Assembly (NCBI RefSeq): GCF_033807575.1
Contig: NC_084704.1
Coordinates: 35,937,968 to 36,001,967 of the forward strand
Direction of reading: 5' to 3'
Origin: Cydia pomonella
Lineage: Eukaryota; Arthropoda; Insecta; Lepidoptera; Tortricidae
Length of the DNA: 64,000 nucleotides
Shown in pieces: positions 46,027 through 56,245 of the stretch (its first letter is position 1; each line of letters starts with the position of its first letter). The notes beneath the pieces were generated by a model, which did no database searches, was not told where the DNA came from, and worked only from the letters and a program-made list of their open reading frames with translations. The position numbers and the translations under genes are program-made.

Positions 46027-46397
46027 CTTTTTTTTTATATACTACGTCGGTGGCAAACAAGCATACGGCCTGCCTGATGGTAAGCAGTCTCCGTAGCCTA
46101 TGTACACCTGCAACTCCAGAGGAGTTACATGCGCGTTGCCGACCCTAACCCCACCCCCCTCGTTGAGCTCTGGCAACCTTACTCACCGGCAGGAACACAA
46201 CACTATGAGTAGGGTCAAGTGTTATTTGGCTGCGGTTTTCTGTAAGGTGGAGGTACTTCCCCAGTTGGGCTCTGCTCTAGATCTGGAATGACATCTGCTG
46301 TGCTGTGCCCTACCACACAAGGCGGATGACATTCACATTGCCCATACCTCTCTTTTGGACGTAGTTTAAGGACATACCCGGGTCCAAAACCGGGTCC
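46027..46397 (-). mobile_element. Family A SINE-like repeat, copy 8 (full length)
   Basis: T-rich end, TATACTACGTCGGTGGCAAA, through to CATACCCGGGTCC and a trailing CCGGGTCC. Confidence 0.85.
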
Positions 46398-46665
46398 GAT
46401 GCAACATTATTGCTGCTGCGGCTATCCGAATGTCACTTTTAGGTATTTTCCCTGTACATTGCCATAATACTAAACACCACGGTCCCCTCCAACCATCCAA
46501 AGCTCTTCGACGAATATTTTAAAAGTCGCCATTTTCCGAGCTAGTTTAGGCATTTTGTAATAAATTGAAGGCATGTGATTGATGAGCAGCCGCGTGGACC
46601 ATCAAATGAGATGCACAGATCACATACCAGATGGAGTACCATTAGATTAGCCTGTGGAGTGCATG

Positions 46666-46935
46666 TACAACAACCTACCAGCACATATTAAACATCTCGA
46701 CACGTTTAACTCGTTTAAAAAGCACCTTGCTAAACACGTCATTTCAGACCAACCTATAACATAACACTGCAAAACGAGTTGAACGTGTATGTATATAATT
46801 GATTAAAACCTAATAAGATATGTATCTTTTTTATTGTTATGTTGCGACGACGAAAATAGATATAAATATGTATTTTCTAAATATGTTCCCATGTCATTGA
46901 TGTATTATTTTTATGGGAATAAATGTCTTTAAACC
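46666..46935 (+). pseudogene. Jockey/CR1-like retroelement, last 32 codons and 3' UTR
   Basis: YNNLPAHIKHLDTFNSFKKH then LAKHVISDQPIT and TAA 46762-46764. NxLPxxIKxLxxxxxFKxxL is the usual last block of Jockey/CR1-type ORF2. The 3' UTR ends with GGAATAAATGTCTTTAAACC and a TTAAACC repeat tail. Confidence 0.75.
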
Positions 46936-46959
46936 TTAAACCTTGTAACGCAATACTCA

Positions 46960-47165
46960 TGTAAAATAAGATTTTTGACAAAAAAAAATTTGATACAAGT
47001 TTTAATCGCTGTCTGTACTTTTCTTTCAATAGGCTACTAATAATCGTGGAGGCAATCCTAACAAACCTAAACACAATTAGGTTATGTTGTTTTATCACAT
47101 TATTCCCATGGCCACTTCCTGTCTCTGAAGTGGGACTAATTTAGCAATATTTGACCCGCACAAAT
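46960..47165. mobile_element. Family Z repeat, copy 2 (partial)
   Basis: GACAAAAAAAAATTTGATAC, CCATGGCCACTTCCTGTCTC and TTTGACCCGCACAAAT align with 15767-16300 and 61600-61905; the centre is deleted. Confidence 0.55.
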
Positions 47166-47319
47166 CGTAAATAGCAAGTTAGTAGTCACCACAGCACCAT
47201 ACATTTCAGCATTGGTGTTATTATTAAATTAAGTACGTAAATTAAGTAATAAATAATGTGTGTTTTTTTATGTTTCTTTTTGTACAAAAAAAGTGTATTA
47301 ACTACTACTACTACTAAGT

Positions 47320-47661
47320 ATGAAAGCGCAAACGGTTACGTATAATCTGGTAAATTGCAATAGCAATGAAAAAGCAGTTATAATTTGCATTGTAGGTAAA
47401 ACCCGTGGCACGCGTCCGCTCCAGTTAACGTTGCTCATATTATTTTTCGTTTACCCGCTCACCCGCTCCTTGCAACCGCACCAGCTAGCGGACGCTCTAA
47501 AACGCCTTATAATGCGGACTCTACAAGACGCAGTCCAGGATGCAACGCTCTATACGAGCGTGTTGAAGCTTTTTCGTGTTTATTTTATAATACTCGCGTT
47601 CCTTGCCAGCTGTTGCGAGCTTTTATTGATGTGTACGGATTTTGCGATGGAAATTTTATGA
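47320..47661 (+). other. 113-codon ORF, probably not a gene
   Basis: Open from ATG to TGA with two hydrophobic stretches (LQLTLLILFFVYPL and FRVYFIILAFLASCCELLLM). No family motif, no splice-site support, and the middle is a richer-GC patch with inverted words GCGTCCGCT and AGCGGACGC, which suggests repeat DNA. Confidence 0.25.
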
Positions 47662-47728
47662 AAGATTTTTAAAATATATCATGTAGTTATTAGCAACAAC
47701 ACACTTTAACCGGTCATCGGTAGGCATT

Positions 47729-47989
47729 CGGCCTGATTCGAAGAATGATTAAGACACGTTTAAGATCTTGGAAAGACCGATAACTAAACGACATGTCAAA
47801 ATTGATGTTTATTTCGATTCCGCTGTGATCCCAATAAGATCTATCTACGATATTTCTAACGTTGAAGTGACAGTAATTGCCCGAATTGAGCTGCTTCTGT
47901 CAATTATACGACATACAAACGATATCTAAGTGAGAACTTATATAAACCAAAACTTATCGTTGTCGTATCTCATTCTTCGAATCGGGCCG
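47729..47989. repeat. MITE family F, copy 2 (complete)
   Basis: CGGCCTGATTCGAAGAATGA and TCATTCTTCGAATCGGGCCG are the inverted ends. It is the best-preserved reference copy, about 260 bp. Confidence 0.85.
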
Positions 47990-48576
47990 ATTGTCTTTGC
48001 ATTAGGTAACGATTTATTAATCAAAAGTGTGGGAGACGACAACCTACGAGTCGCTTAATAATAACATGAACTTATGTAATTATTATTTATTTATTTAAAC
48101 TTTATTGCACGTAAAATTCTAAGAACGATTGGCGGACTTAATGCCATAAGGCATTCTCTACCAACCAAACAACGGGTAAAAAGATACGTTTGCTAGGTTT
48201 TTAGTACTTATTATATTTATAATACTTTTCACATAGCATAGATACGGTGACATATGTCATCTCCGTACGATGTTTAACCTTAAAACGCATAGTCTCGCAA
48301 AATTGTGTTAAGATGACAACCTTCATCGTACCCATGCTGTTTGAAATATAAATACTAAAGACACCGTTTGGTACCTACATAGATATATTGCTTTTTCCTT
48401 CTCAAGATTCTCCAAATAAATAGCAACGCAAATATTTTGTTTGGCGTGGTCTATCGACGCTCCTAAATTAGCTACGGCATAGCCCGTAGCAGCGACCTCG
48501 TTTCGTTGGTAAAAAAATATTCGTAGACTTCTCGGACGTGATCATCAATGACTCGCGTGAGTTTTACGCGCACTAA
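47990..48576. other. Unassigned except a single family X arm at 48083-48165
   Basis: TATTTATTTAAACTTTATTG to GCATTCTCTACCAACCAAAC matches one arm of the inverted duplication at 32022-32222. Confidence 0.5.
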
Positions 48577-48689
48577 TTAACCCATTCAGCGCTAATGCCT
48601 CTACGAAGCATTTTCGTTACATACCGGGAAACTCATGTTATCTGCTACGAAGTAGCGCTACGACCGTAGTTCAGCGTTGAATGTGTTAA
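48577..48689. repeat. Short palindromic MITE
   Basis: TTAACCCATTCAGCGCT and AGCGTTGAATGTGTTAA are imperfect inverted ends. The interior CTACGAAGCATTTTCG is related to sequence at 10620-10680. Confidence 0.65.
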
Positions 48690-48704
48690 ACATATGATCT
48701 TCAG

Positions 48705-48860
48705 GCCAATTCAAACGTATTGGCGTATTGGAATTTTAGTTATTCGATTTGATACTGATTTGTCAGCGTCAAAAGTGACGTTTTTGGTTAAAAAAATTTC
48801 AACGCTGTTCAAACGTTGACACATCAATATTATATCGGAAACAGATCGAATATGGCCTGC
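48705..48860. repeat. MITE of the family D group
   Basis: GGCCAATTCAAACG...TTTTAGTTATTCGATTTG, TTGTCAGCGTCAAAAGTGAC, and AAACAGATCGAATATGGCC on the far side. Compare 57995-58155. Confidence 0.6.
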
Positions 48861-48953
48861 TTTTCATATAATTATCGAATACATTATAGATATCATGATA
48901 TAAAGTTTATATCAATTTGATTTCATTTTGATGACTCGTGCCTAGTTTATGTA

Positions 48954-49037
48954 CGCTCAGATGCAGAGAGAGATGACCCCCCTCCCCTGCATAAACTGAT
49001 TGTATGCAGGGGGGTCACATCTCTCTGCAGCTGACTG
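48954..49037. repeat. Mariner-type palindrome (family R, copy 2)
   Basis: GCAGAGAGAGATGACCCCCC then CTGCAT faces ATGCAGGGGGGTCACATCTC then TCTGCAGCTGACTG, with TA on both flanks. Confidence 0.75.
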
Positions 49038-49040
49038 TAC

Positions 49041-49789
49041 ACGAATGTTTAAGTACGAGAAGGATGCAATGCAATGTGTTAAAATGAGATCAATTGGAAA
49101 GTTCCAATGTCGCTCTAAAAGCGTTAAACATACTAGTTTCTTTATGAAGAAACTTATATTAATTTTCCGCGTGGCCATTTTGTTTTTGACGAACACATCG
49201 TCATAAAAAGGTTTTATTATACATTCTCCTATAGTATACCAAGTAAGTAAACAAACTTAACTTTGGTCACTTCTAAACCACTAAAATACTTTGAACACGC
49301 AATAAACACTAACCATTGTGTAAACAGGCCCAATGTATGGCCAGCCAAACTCATTTGCTTATAATAAATATCTGGGACATCGAGCTTTGCTGGGAAAACA
49401 TATGAAAACTCAAAAATGCGCGTTCTTCCAGAAATAAGAACTAGCTACATCGATTTGTCGTTCCCGAAAACCCCAGTACAGCAAATTTCTTCGAAATCAT
49501 TGGAGCCGTTTATTAAATCCCCGATATATATTATGTACAAGATCGTTTATCGTAGATATAATAAGAATTAATTTCGTTTGTACCAATCGTCAAGATCATA
49601 TTAAATTAAAATCGGTTCGGATTAACGAATTGTTAAATCTGGTCCCTGATCAAGACGACGTAGAAATTGATTAAAACTTGAAACCCTCATTTCTTTGGTT
49701 CAATTTTTAAAAATATTTCCTTTATTCCCCAGCATTTTAGGAATGTTAATTTTGTTTCCAATTGGAAGGTTATCCCTTCAGTGGTTTAA
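49041..49789. other. No recognised feature
   Basis: Unassigned. Confidence 0.4.
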
Positions 49790-50166
49790 GAAGGACGCAG
49801 ACCAAAACGGCCTGGGTCCGGGCCGAGGCGTCCGACAATTAAATTCCTATAGAATTGACTGGATACTGCAAGTTGAACGAACACATTTTTCAAATTGTAA
49901 AGAAACAAGATGCGACATGCAGGTTCTGCAAAGGATTCAGAGGAGACTCCAATGCATATCCTCTGTTCCTGTGGACCACTAATGACAAAAAAGAAGTACC
50001 TACTTCTTGCAACCCTATGAGGTACAGAACATTACGGCCCAAAGAATCTGGAACTTCCTGGATTCAACGGGCATAAGTAATGAACTTTAAAGGGCTGTCA
50101 CAATAGATCACTGATTGGTCTAAGTGGCACTCAAAGGCCCGCAACACCCACAATAATAATAATAAT
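49790..50166 (+). pseudogene. Non-LTR retroelement C-terminus with zinc-binding tail, two frameshifts
   Basis: Three frames together recover the usual end of a Jockey/LOA-type ORF2. LTGYCKLNEHIFQIVKKQDA with TCRFCK comes first (from about 49856), then ETPMHILCSCGPLMTKKKYL, then YFLQPYEVQNITAQRIWNFL with DSTGISNEL and TAA at 50088-50090. CxxC...HxxxxC is the C-terminal zinc-type motif of these elements. The 3' UTR ends in (AAT)n at about 50152-50166. The next retroelement starts directly in that tail. Confidence 0.75.
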
Positions 50167-50554
50167 GATTACCTAGACTTGGCTCACGAGATAACCGCCA
50201 TGTGGGATGTTGACTCGACGATCATTGTTCCGATAGTCGTGTCAGCGAACGGTCTCATAGCGAAGAGTCTCGACCAACACCTAGACAGACTCTCGCTGGG
50301 TGGCTGGATCAAGGGTCAGATGCAGAAGGCGGTAATCCTGGACACGGCGCGTATAGTACGTCGGTTCCTCTCTCTGCGGCCCTGACCACCGGCAGCTTGG
50401 GCCCCGTCCCGCTGTCGGCCGCACCCTAGGTTAGGTTTTTTGTAATGTGTTTATATGTTTTTGTATTGTTTTGTAAGTGTTTTTATATTTTACTTTTATA
50501 TTCATATTGTAAAAAACCTAAACTAAGACCCAAAATAAATAAAGGATAATAATA
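50167..50554 (+). pseudogene. Retroelement C-terminus (family K, copy 1)
   Basis: Seventy-two codons (50167-50382 plus TGA to 50385) begin DYLDLAHEITAMWDVDSTII, then VPIVVSANGLIAKSLDQHLD, and finish QKAVILDTARIVRRFLSLRP. The shape IxPVVxSANGLI...LDTARIVRRFL is a retroelement C-terminal domain I recognise from insect and cnidarian elements without being able to name the clade. The 3' UTR contains GCACCCTAGGTTAGG and ends AAATAAAGGATAATAATAAT. It begins at the (AAT)n tail of the preceding element and is followed head-to-tail by copy 2. Confidence 0.75.
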
Positions 50555-50935
50555 ATGAACTTGGCTCACGAGATAACCGCCATGTGGGATATTGATTCAA
50601 CGATCATTGTCCCGATAGTCGTGTCAGCGAATGGTCTCATAGCGAAGAGTCACGACCAACACCTTGAGACACTCTCGCTAGGTGGTTGGATCAAGGGTCA
50701 GGTGCAGAAGCCACAGATCTTGGACACGGCGCAGATAGTCCGGCGGTTCCTCTCTCTGCGGCCCTGACCACCGGCAGCTTGGGCCCTGCCCCGCTGCTGG
50801 CGGCACCCTAGGTTAGGAGTTTTACAATGTGTTTGTGTTTTGTATTTTTATATTTTACTTTTATATCCATATTGTAAAAAAACTCAGTCTAAGAAGTAAT
50901 AGAAATAAAGAAAATAATAATAAAACAATAATGCC
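50555..50935 (+). pseudogene. Retroelement C-terminus (family K, copy 2)
   Basis: Open from AACTTGGCT (ANLAHEI-type) to TGA 50765-50767, with the same end QILDTAQIVRRFLSLRP and the same 3' UTR. It differs from copy 1 at many sites, so it is not a fresh tandem duplication. It starts exactly at the (AAT)n tail of copy 1 and is 5' truncated nearly the same distance. Confidence 0.75.
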
Positions 50936-51206
50936 TATAGAAAACATCACGTGATCATAGAAAACAAAGTGTCGGAAGCCTCATCCCGGACCCGGACTGG
51001 TTGTCAGCGGCATGAAATGTCCAATGTAAAGTAAACCGTAAATGGCTCAACGATTAAAGTCCGTGACTGTACCTATTGGCTGTATAATTTTATTATTTAG
51101 CCATCCACACGTCAAAACTTGCCAACACAAATCCTATTTTGATATGTAAAAATTAAGATTCAAAATAGAATGGAATGGGAGACCTTTTAATAGGCCTCTG
51201 GGCGAC

Positions 51207-51510
51207 TATAGGTTATAATTAACAACTAACTAACTATTGTGGCGCAGTGATCCAAAGAGGGTCTTGGCCTCCAAAACGAGAGAACGCCACCTGTCCCGAT
51301 CCTGTGCCACTTCCTGCCAGTTATCGGCTTTGAGTTGGCGCAGATCCGCCTGTACACTGTCGCTCCAGCGGTAACTGGGCCGACCCACTGGACGGCGACC
51401 AGCCGGTTGTCCTAATTAAGCTCTCTTAACACCTCGATCCTCACCCATCCTCAGTAAATGGCCGAACCAGCGAAGTCTGTGTCTGTGTGTGTCTGTATAG
51501 GTTATAATTA
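51207..51510 (-). pseudogene. 5'-truncated non-LTR retroelement with a 15-bp target duplication
   Basis: TATAGGTTATAATTA stands at 51207-51221 and 51496-51510. Between them the minus-strand frame 51230-51478 (83 codons) reads RLRWFGHLLRMGEDRGVKRA, a stop, then LGQPAGRRPVGRPSYRWSDS, VQADLRQLKADNWQEVAQDR, DRWRSLVLEAKTLFGSLRHN and S-TAG. WFGHLLRM and GRPSYRW are the tail motifs of insect RTE/L1-like endonuclease/RT proteins. One in-frame TAA is the only lesion. The last bases TTAGTTAGTTG form its 3' end. Confidence 0.9.
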
Positions 51511-52239
51511 GGTATATATTTTTTATTTCTATTCGACTAATATTTAAAATAGCAGTCAACAATGCGTATTTCTAGTTTAAGGCCAGTTTCTTCGAGATTT
51601 CCGTTGCAGAATACCATTAAAACACGTATAAACAAGACAAAGATGTCTGCACAAAAGAGAGAACTCTTTAAAAAACGTTTTAAAGAACGTGCTCGGATTT
51701 ATCCATATAATTAAAAAAGCATGGAATTGAATGCGATGCGCGCACATGCACACGTATACATGTGTATATATGTGTGTATGTGTGTGTAACTCATTTCCTT
51801 AACGACGCGAGGCGACATCCCAGTAATAAGAGATTTTATGTTGCGGTTCTGTGATTCCGAGCCGTGTTTTTGAAAAGATGGTTTTTTAAAAAGTTTTTTT
51901 AGATGCTCATTAAAATTTTATCTTGAATGGGATAATGAAGGGGATGTTTAATGTATTTAGTTACAGTTTAGGTGTGTTAGGCGTACGTGGGAATGTTTCA
52001 AAGTTAGTTCATTTATTTCTATGTAGGGTACTTTTATTTTGAGAGAGTTATGTTTCTCATATCGTTATTTACACCCATATCATTATATACCTCTATTGCG
52101 TCAAATTACGACCAGTATAAACTGTTTTGTTAGAATATCTATAATAATATTATTATTGCGTAATGATAATGTCGATATCGATCTCCTAATAGCATTCAAA
52201 TAACGAAAATCTGTGAAAAACAAAAGAAGTTGATTTAAC
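51511..52239. other. No recognised feature
   Basis: Unassigned; includes a (TG)n-like run near 51765-51790. Confidence 0.4.
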
Positions 52240-52660
52240 TTTATTTCAAGTATCAGTCAAGATGACGTTTTATTCGAAACAAAACATTAAAATACTCGCT
52301 TTCAGCTCGTTTTATAAACTCACTGCCCGATTCGAAGAATGATAAGGACACGTTTAAGATCTTAGAAAGACCGATAACTAAACGACATGTCAAAATTGAT
52401 GTTTATTTCGATTCCGATAGATAGATCTTATTGGGATCACAGCCCAATAAGATCTATCTACGATATTTCTAACGTTAAAGTGACATTAATTGCCCGAATC
52501 GAGCTGCTTCTGTCAATTATACGACATACAAACGATATCTAAATGAGAACTTATCTAAACCAGAACTTCGTTATCGTATTTCATCCTTCGAATCGGGCTT
52601 CACACTCGTATTTTATAATGCCCTTCATTATGCAACAGTCGCATAAATTACTATTAAAGG
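52240..52660. repeat. Old MITE-like repeat split by MITE F copy 3
   Basis: ATGACGTTTTATTCGAAACA and CATTAAAATACTCGCTTTC lie on the left; CACACTCGTATTTTATAATG and CATTATGCAACAGTCGCATA on the right. All recur around 29700-30110, where they are contiguous, showing that F (52325-52601) inserted later. Confidence 0.65.
52325..52601. repeat. MITE family F, copy 3, with an internal inverted duplication
   Basis: Ends GCCCGATTCGAAGAATGATA and CATCCTTCGAATCGGGC. Near the centre GATAGATAGATCTTATTGGG is followed by its inverse CCCAATAAGATCTATCTACG, an extra hairpin absent from copy 2. Confidence 0.85.
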
Positions 52661-53623
52661 AAAGTAATCATTTGTTACACACGCGTGTGGCTGTTTAATC
52701 GAAGAGACGCCCAGATAATTTAGGTAACCTAATACCTGCCAGAGTCTAATGTCACTCTGATCCGATTTATTTATGTACGAAGCATACTCGTACGTCGAAG
52801 TTATTTTTAGCCTGCGGCCCGTAATGACGGCTCATACTTTATTTACTGTACGATACACCTGGATCAGCATTCAACTTTTAAATCTGTTCAATTGACGACC
52901 TGTCTAGACAGTAGTCTCTGTCTGTGAAGCCGATAGTCCTAGATTCGAAACATGATAAGGGCATTTATTTGTACACTGAAATAGATGTAATTTGTGACCA
53001 AGACTTCTTATGGCTGCTGGATTCGATTGGGTGTCTTCAGCTTACGGGTAGTCTAAATCTGTCTAATGGTACTGTCGCACTGATCTGATGATGGAGCCGG
53101 AAGATATGAACTGGAACTTCATGATGGAACATCGTATCATAGCTGTGTTTGGATTTGTTAGAAAAGTCTTGTAATGAACGATCAGGTTTCAAGGTCTGAT
53201 GATGAAGCCGGAAGATAGGCACTGGCATTCCATGATGGAATATCGTATCATAATCATTTTTTGGTCTTTACGTGCATTTATAAAAGCGTGTTTTTCTAGT
53301 GTTTTTTAAACTATTAATTTATTACAAAATAGAAAAAGAAAAAAATATTGGAATACCGTTCCATACATATAGAATATGTTGTGTGTGTCGCATCAAAACA
53401 AAAGGGCTCTGGCTCAGTATTACGCTTCACCCTATGGGAGAGGCTGATATTCTGCCAGGACCAGATCACGTCAACCAAGATACAGAGTAAAAGATGTGAT
53501 ATTCAAAGTTGGTACTTACCTAAACCTTGTTTGTAAAACTAGTGACATAATTACCATTAAGAGTGTGTACTTACATAGTTATGATGTTGAATTGTAAATG
53601 TAATTAGCATGCTTAAGTAATAC
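52661..53623. other. Unassigned except a family B head at 52894-52972
   Basis: GACGACCTGTCTAGACAGTA to GATAAGGGCATTTATTTGT is a decayed tRNA-like SINE head with no body. Confidence 0.5.
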
Positions 53624-54037
53624 AGTACCTGGGCGACCGAGCTTTGCTCGGTTATAACTATTTATTGTAATATGGTGGTCTATAGGTGATAATCTTAACT
53701 ACATTTTTTTACTAAATTAAACTTGTCTAAAACAATAAAAATTAAAAAATTATATATAAACTTGAACATATAAAAAAAAAACAAAAGTTAGTCACCGGGC
53801 GAGATTCGAACCCGCAACACTCGTTTAGCAGTCCGCGTCTTAACCCGCTGGACCAGACGGACAGTGGGCGGCAAAACGAAATTAGCGACCATATTGTGCG
53901 TCGAAAGAAAAACGCATGAAAACTCGAAAACACGCGTTTTCCCAATCATAAGACTAATCTAGATCGATTGTTTACCCCCAAAAACCCCCATATACCAAAT
54001 TTCAGCAAAATCGTTAGAGCCGTTTCCGAGATCCCGG

Positions 54038-54118
<81 letters not shown>

Positions 54119-54144
54119 AGAATTGCTCGTTTAAAGGTATAAGA
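53624..54144 (-). mobile_element. Non-autonomous Helitron, copy 2
   Basis: Inverted relative to 13792-14260 and more complete in its words: the 3' end AGTACCTGGGCG then ACCGAGCTTTGCTCGGT, the tRNA-like module with GGTTCGAATCT, and the 5' end read on the minus strand as TCTTATACCTTTAAACGAGC. Length differs mainly through an (AT)n run at about 54041-54115. The minus-strand ORF of repeated YI residues is that microsatellite. Confidence 0.85.
54041..54115. repeat. (AT)n microsatellite
   Basis: About 75 bp of uninterrupted AT near the Helitron 5' end. Copy 1 has only a short interrupted version at the same place. Confidence 0.95.
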
Positions 54145-54154
54145 TAATGTCAGG

Positions 54155-54505
54155 TAATATAATAATAATAATAATATGGTTTCAGCGAATGGTCTCATAG
54201 CGAAGAGTCTCGACCAACACCTTGAGAGACTCTCGCTAGGTGGTTGGATCAAGGGTCAGATGCAGAAGGCGGTGATCTTGGACACGGCGCGGATAGTCCG
54301 CCGGTTCCTCTCTCTGCAGCCCTGACCACCGGCAGCTTGGGCCCTGCCCCGCTGCTGGCGGCACCCTAGGTTAGGTTTTTTATAATGTGTTTATATATAT
54401 TTTGTATTGTTTTGTAAGTGTTTTTATATTTTACTTTTATATTCATATTATAAATAACCTAGCCTAAGACCAAAAATAAATAAAGGAAATAATAATATAA
54501 TAATG
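54155..54505 (+). pseudogene. Retroelement C-terminus (family K, copy 3)
   Basis: Codons 54182-54325 read SANGLIAKSLDQHLERLSLG through LDTARIVRRFLSLQP to TGA. The 3' UTR is as in copies 1 and 2, ending AAATAAAGGAAATAATAATA. The 5' junction again lies in an (AAT)n run just beside the Helitron. Confidence 0.75.
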
Positions 54506-54555
54506 TAATATTTTATACGTAATTAATTACTAAGACCAAATAAAATAAAAAAATG

Positions 54556-54874
54556 TATACTACGTCGGTGGCAAACAAGCATACGGCCCGCCTGATGGTA
54601 AGCAGTCTCCGTAGCATATAAACGCCTGCAACTCCAGAGGAGTTACATGCGCGTTGCCGACCCTAAACCCGCCCCCCCTCGTTGAGCTCTGGCAACCTTA
54701 CTCACCCGCAGGAACACAACACTATGAGTAGGATCTAGTGTTATTTGGCTGCTGTTTTCTGTAAGGTGGAGGTACTTCCCCAGTTGGGCTCTGCTCTAGA
54801 TCTGGAATGACATCCACTGGCTGTGCCCTACCACACGAAGCGAGATGACATTCACAATGCCCATACCTCTCTTA
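54556..54874 (-). mobile_element. Family A SINE-like repeat, copy 9 (short subtype)
   Basis: Ends at CATACCTCTCTT, the same 5' point as copy 1 at 5281-5605. Confidence 0.85.
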
Positions 54875-55147
54875 ATAATATTAGTACTCCTAATAATATT
54901 AGTAAAAAGTAAATTCGGTAATCAGCAACCAGGTAACCATCAATAAGTAAGTAGGTCCCAATGTGAAAGCCACGCTTGTCACAATGGCCATACGTACCCG
55001 TAGTGACCTCACCCGTATTGAATTACTATGGTAGCTTTATTAAGATCTTTGAACCATGGTTTTTACATGAAATAAATGAAATGAAATAATTTTTACTTAT
55101 GTGTAAAATTTAATCATGTATTGAAGTAATATTTATGACGCAATAGT

Positions 55148-55388
55148 ACATTACGATACAAGTGCGAAAAATAGGAAATTCGAAACGAGTGGCGATAAAT
55201 TAAAACACGACCGAAGGGAGTGTTTTAAATCGACACGAGTTGCGAATTACCTATTTTTCGCACTTGTAACGTACAACGTTTTTTTTATAGTACATATGGC
55301 CCTTTAAATGTTCGACACAGTAACGTAATATGCTAATTTTCGCACTAGTGCGGTAAAGTAGCACCATATGTACTGTAAAATAGTTTTA
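55148..55388. repeat. MITE family L, copy 4 (inverted)
   Basis: ATTACGATACAAGTGCGAAA, GGGAGTGTTTTAAATCG and ATATGTACTGTAAAATAG. It is the best-preserved copy of the second palindrome. Confidence 0.8.
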
Positions 55389-55713
55389 TAATACAACATA
55401 AACAACGTAACAGCACTATTTCGCGTGACAATAAATCATCGCTTAGAAATAAAAACTCGAATATGGAAAAACGCAGCAAAGCATTCACGCTATTAATATT
55501 TATATTTTTCTTGATGTAAATTTAATATGAAACTCTTTTTATAGTAGTTAAACATTTCAGTAGTTATAGAAAGCCTCGACACATTTGTACTATAAAATAA
55601 AACACTTTTTTCATACAGAATAAATAATTACCAACGTAAGGTTCAAACACGTAAGGAGTCTGACAAATATAAAACATCAAATTATTTATACAGCTACAAT
55701 TGTCATATTAAAT

Positions 55714-55880
55714 GTACAGTCAGCGTCAAATACTTCGTAGCAGTCAAAGTGGCCAAATAGTTCGGTACACCATACTAAATATATGGTGTACACAATAGTT
55801 CGGTACACCATATATTTAGTATGGTGTACCGAACTATTTGGCCACTTTGACTGCTACGAAGTATTTGACGCTGACTGTAC
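55714..55880. repeat. Perfect 78-bp-arm palindrome, mariner-type ends (family P)
   Basis: The arms 55714-55791 and 55803-55880 are exact inverted copies around ACAATAGTTCG. The outermost bases are GTA then CAGTCAGCGTCAAATACTTC, so TA flanks CAGTCAGC ends as in families Q and R. The perfect arms imply youth or gene conversion. Confidence 0.9.
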
Positions 55881-55884
55881 CTTA

Positions 55885-56245
55885 CGTCACCCGGCCCACA
55901 AAATCGAGCTGCAATCACCTTAGCGTATCGTAGCGCATCGTAGTGATCGCTATATAATAATAATAATAATTCAGCCTATATACGTCCCACTGCTGGGCAC
56001 AGGCCTCCTCTCATGAGCGAGAGGGCTCGGGCTATAGTCCCCACGCTAGCCCAATGCGGATTCGGGACTTCACATACACCTTTGAATTTCTTCGCAGATG
56101 TATGCAGGTTTCCTCACGATGTTTTCCTTCATCGAAAAGAAGAAGATCGGTGAAGGATCACTATATATCACTTCCAAATTAGTGCTACAGTGACAGTTGC
56201 GTTTCGTTCGCTACGAATCGTTAGCAATTGGCACGTTGGCTACGC
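55885..56245. repeat. MITE family Y, copy split by a family C SINE
   Basis: GTAGCGCATCGTAGTGATCG on the left and GACAGTTGCGTTTCGTTCGC to GGCACGTTGGCTACGCGGG on the right correspond to halves of family Y. The SINE at 55952-56145 lies between. Confidence 0.55.
55952..56145 (-). mobile_element. Family C SINE, copy 2 (head missing)
   Basis: (AAT)n tail at the left, TTCAGCCTATATACGTCCCA to CACGATGTTTTCCTTCATCG. The A- and B-box head is absent, so it is truncated at the 5' side. Confidence 0.8.

Noticed and set aside
47320..47661. Membrane-protein gene
   Set aside because: Two hydrophobic stretches but no family resemblance, no splice support and repeat-like inverted words; kept only as a low-confidence ORF.
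53959..54252. 97-codon ORF with a long YI repeat
   Set aside because: Produced by the (AT)n microsatellite and the adjacent Helitron.
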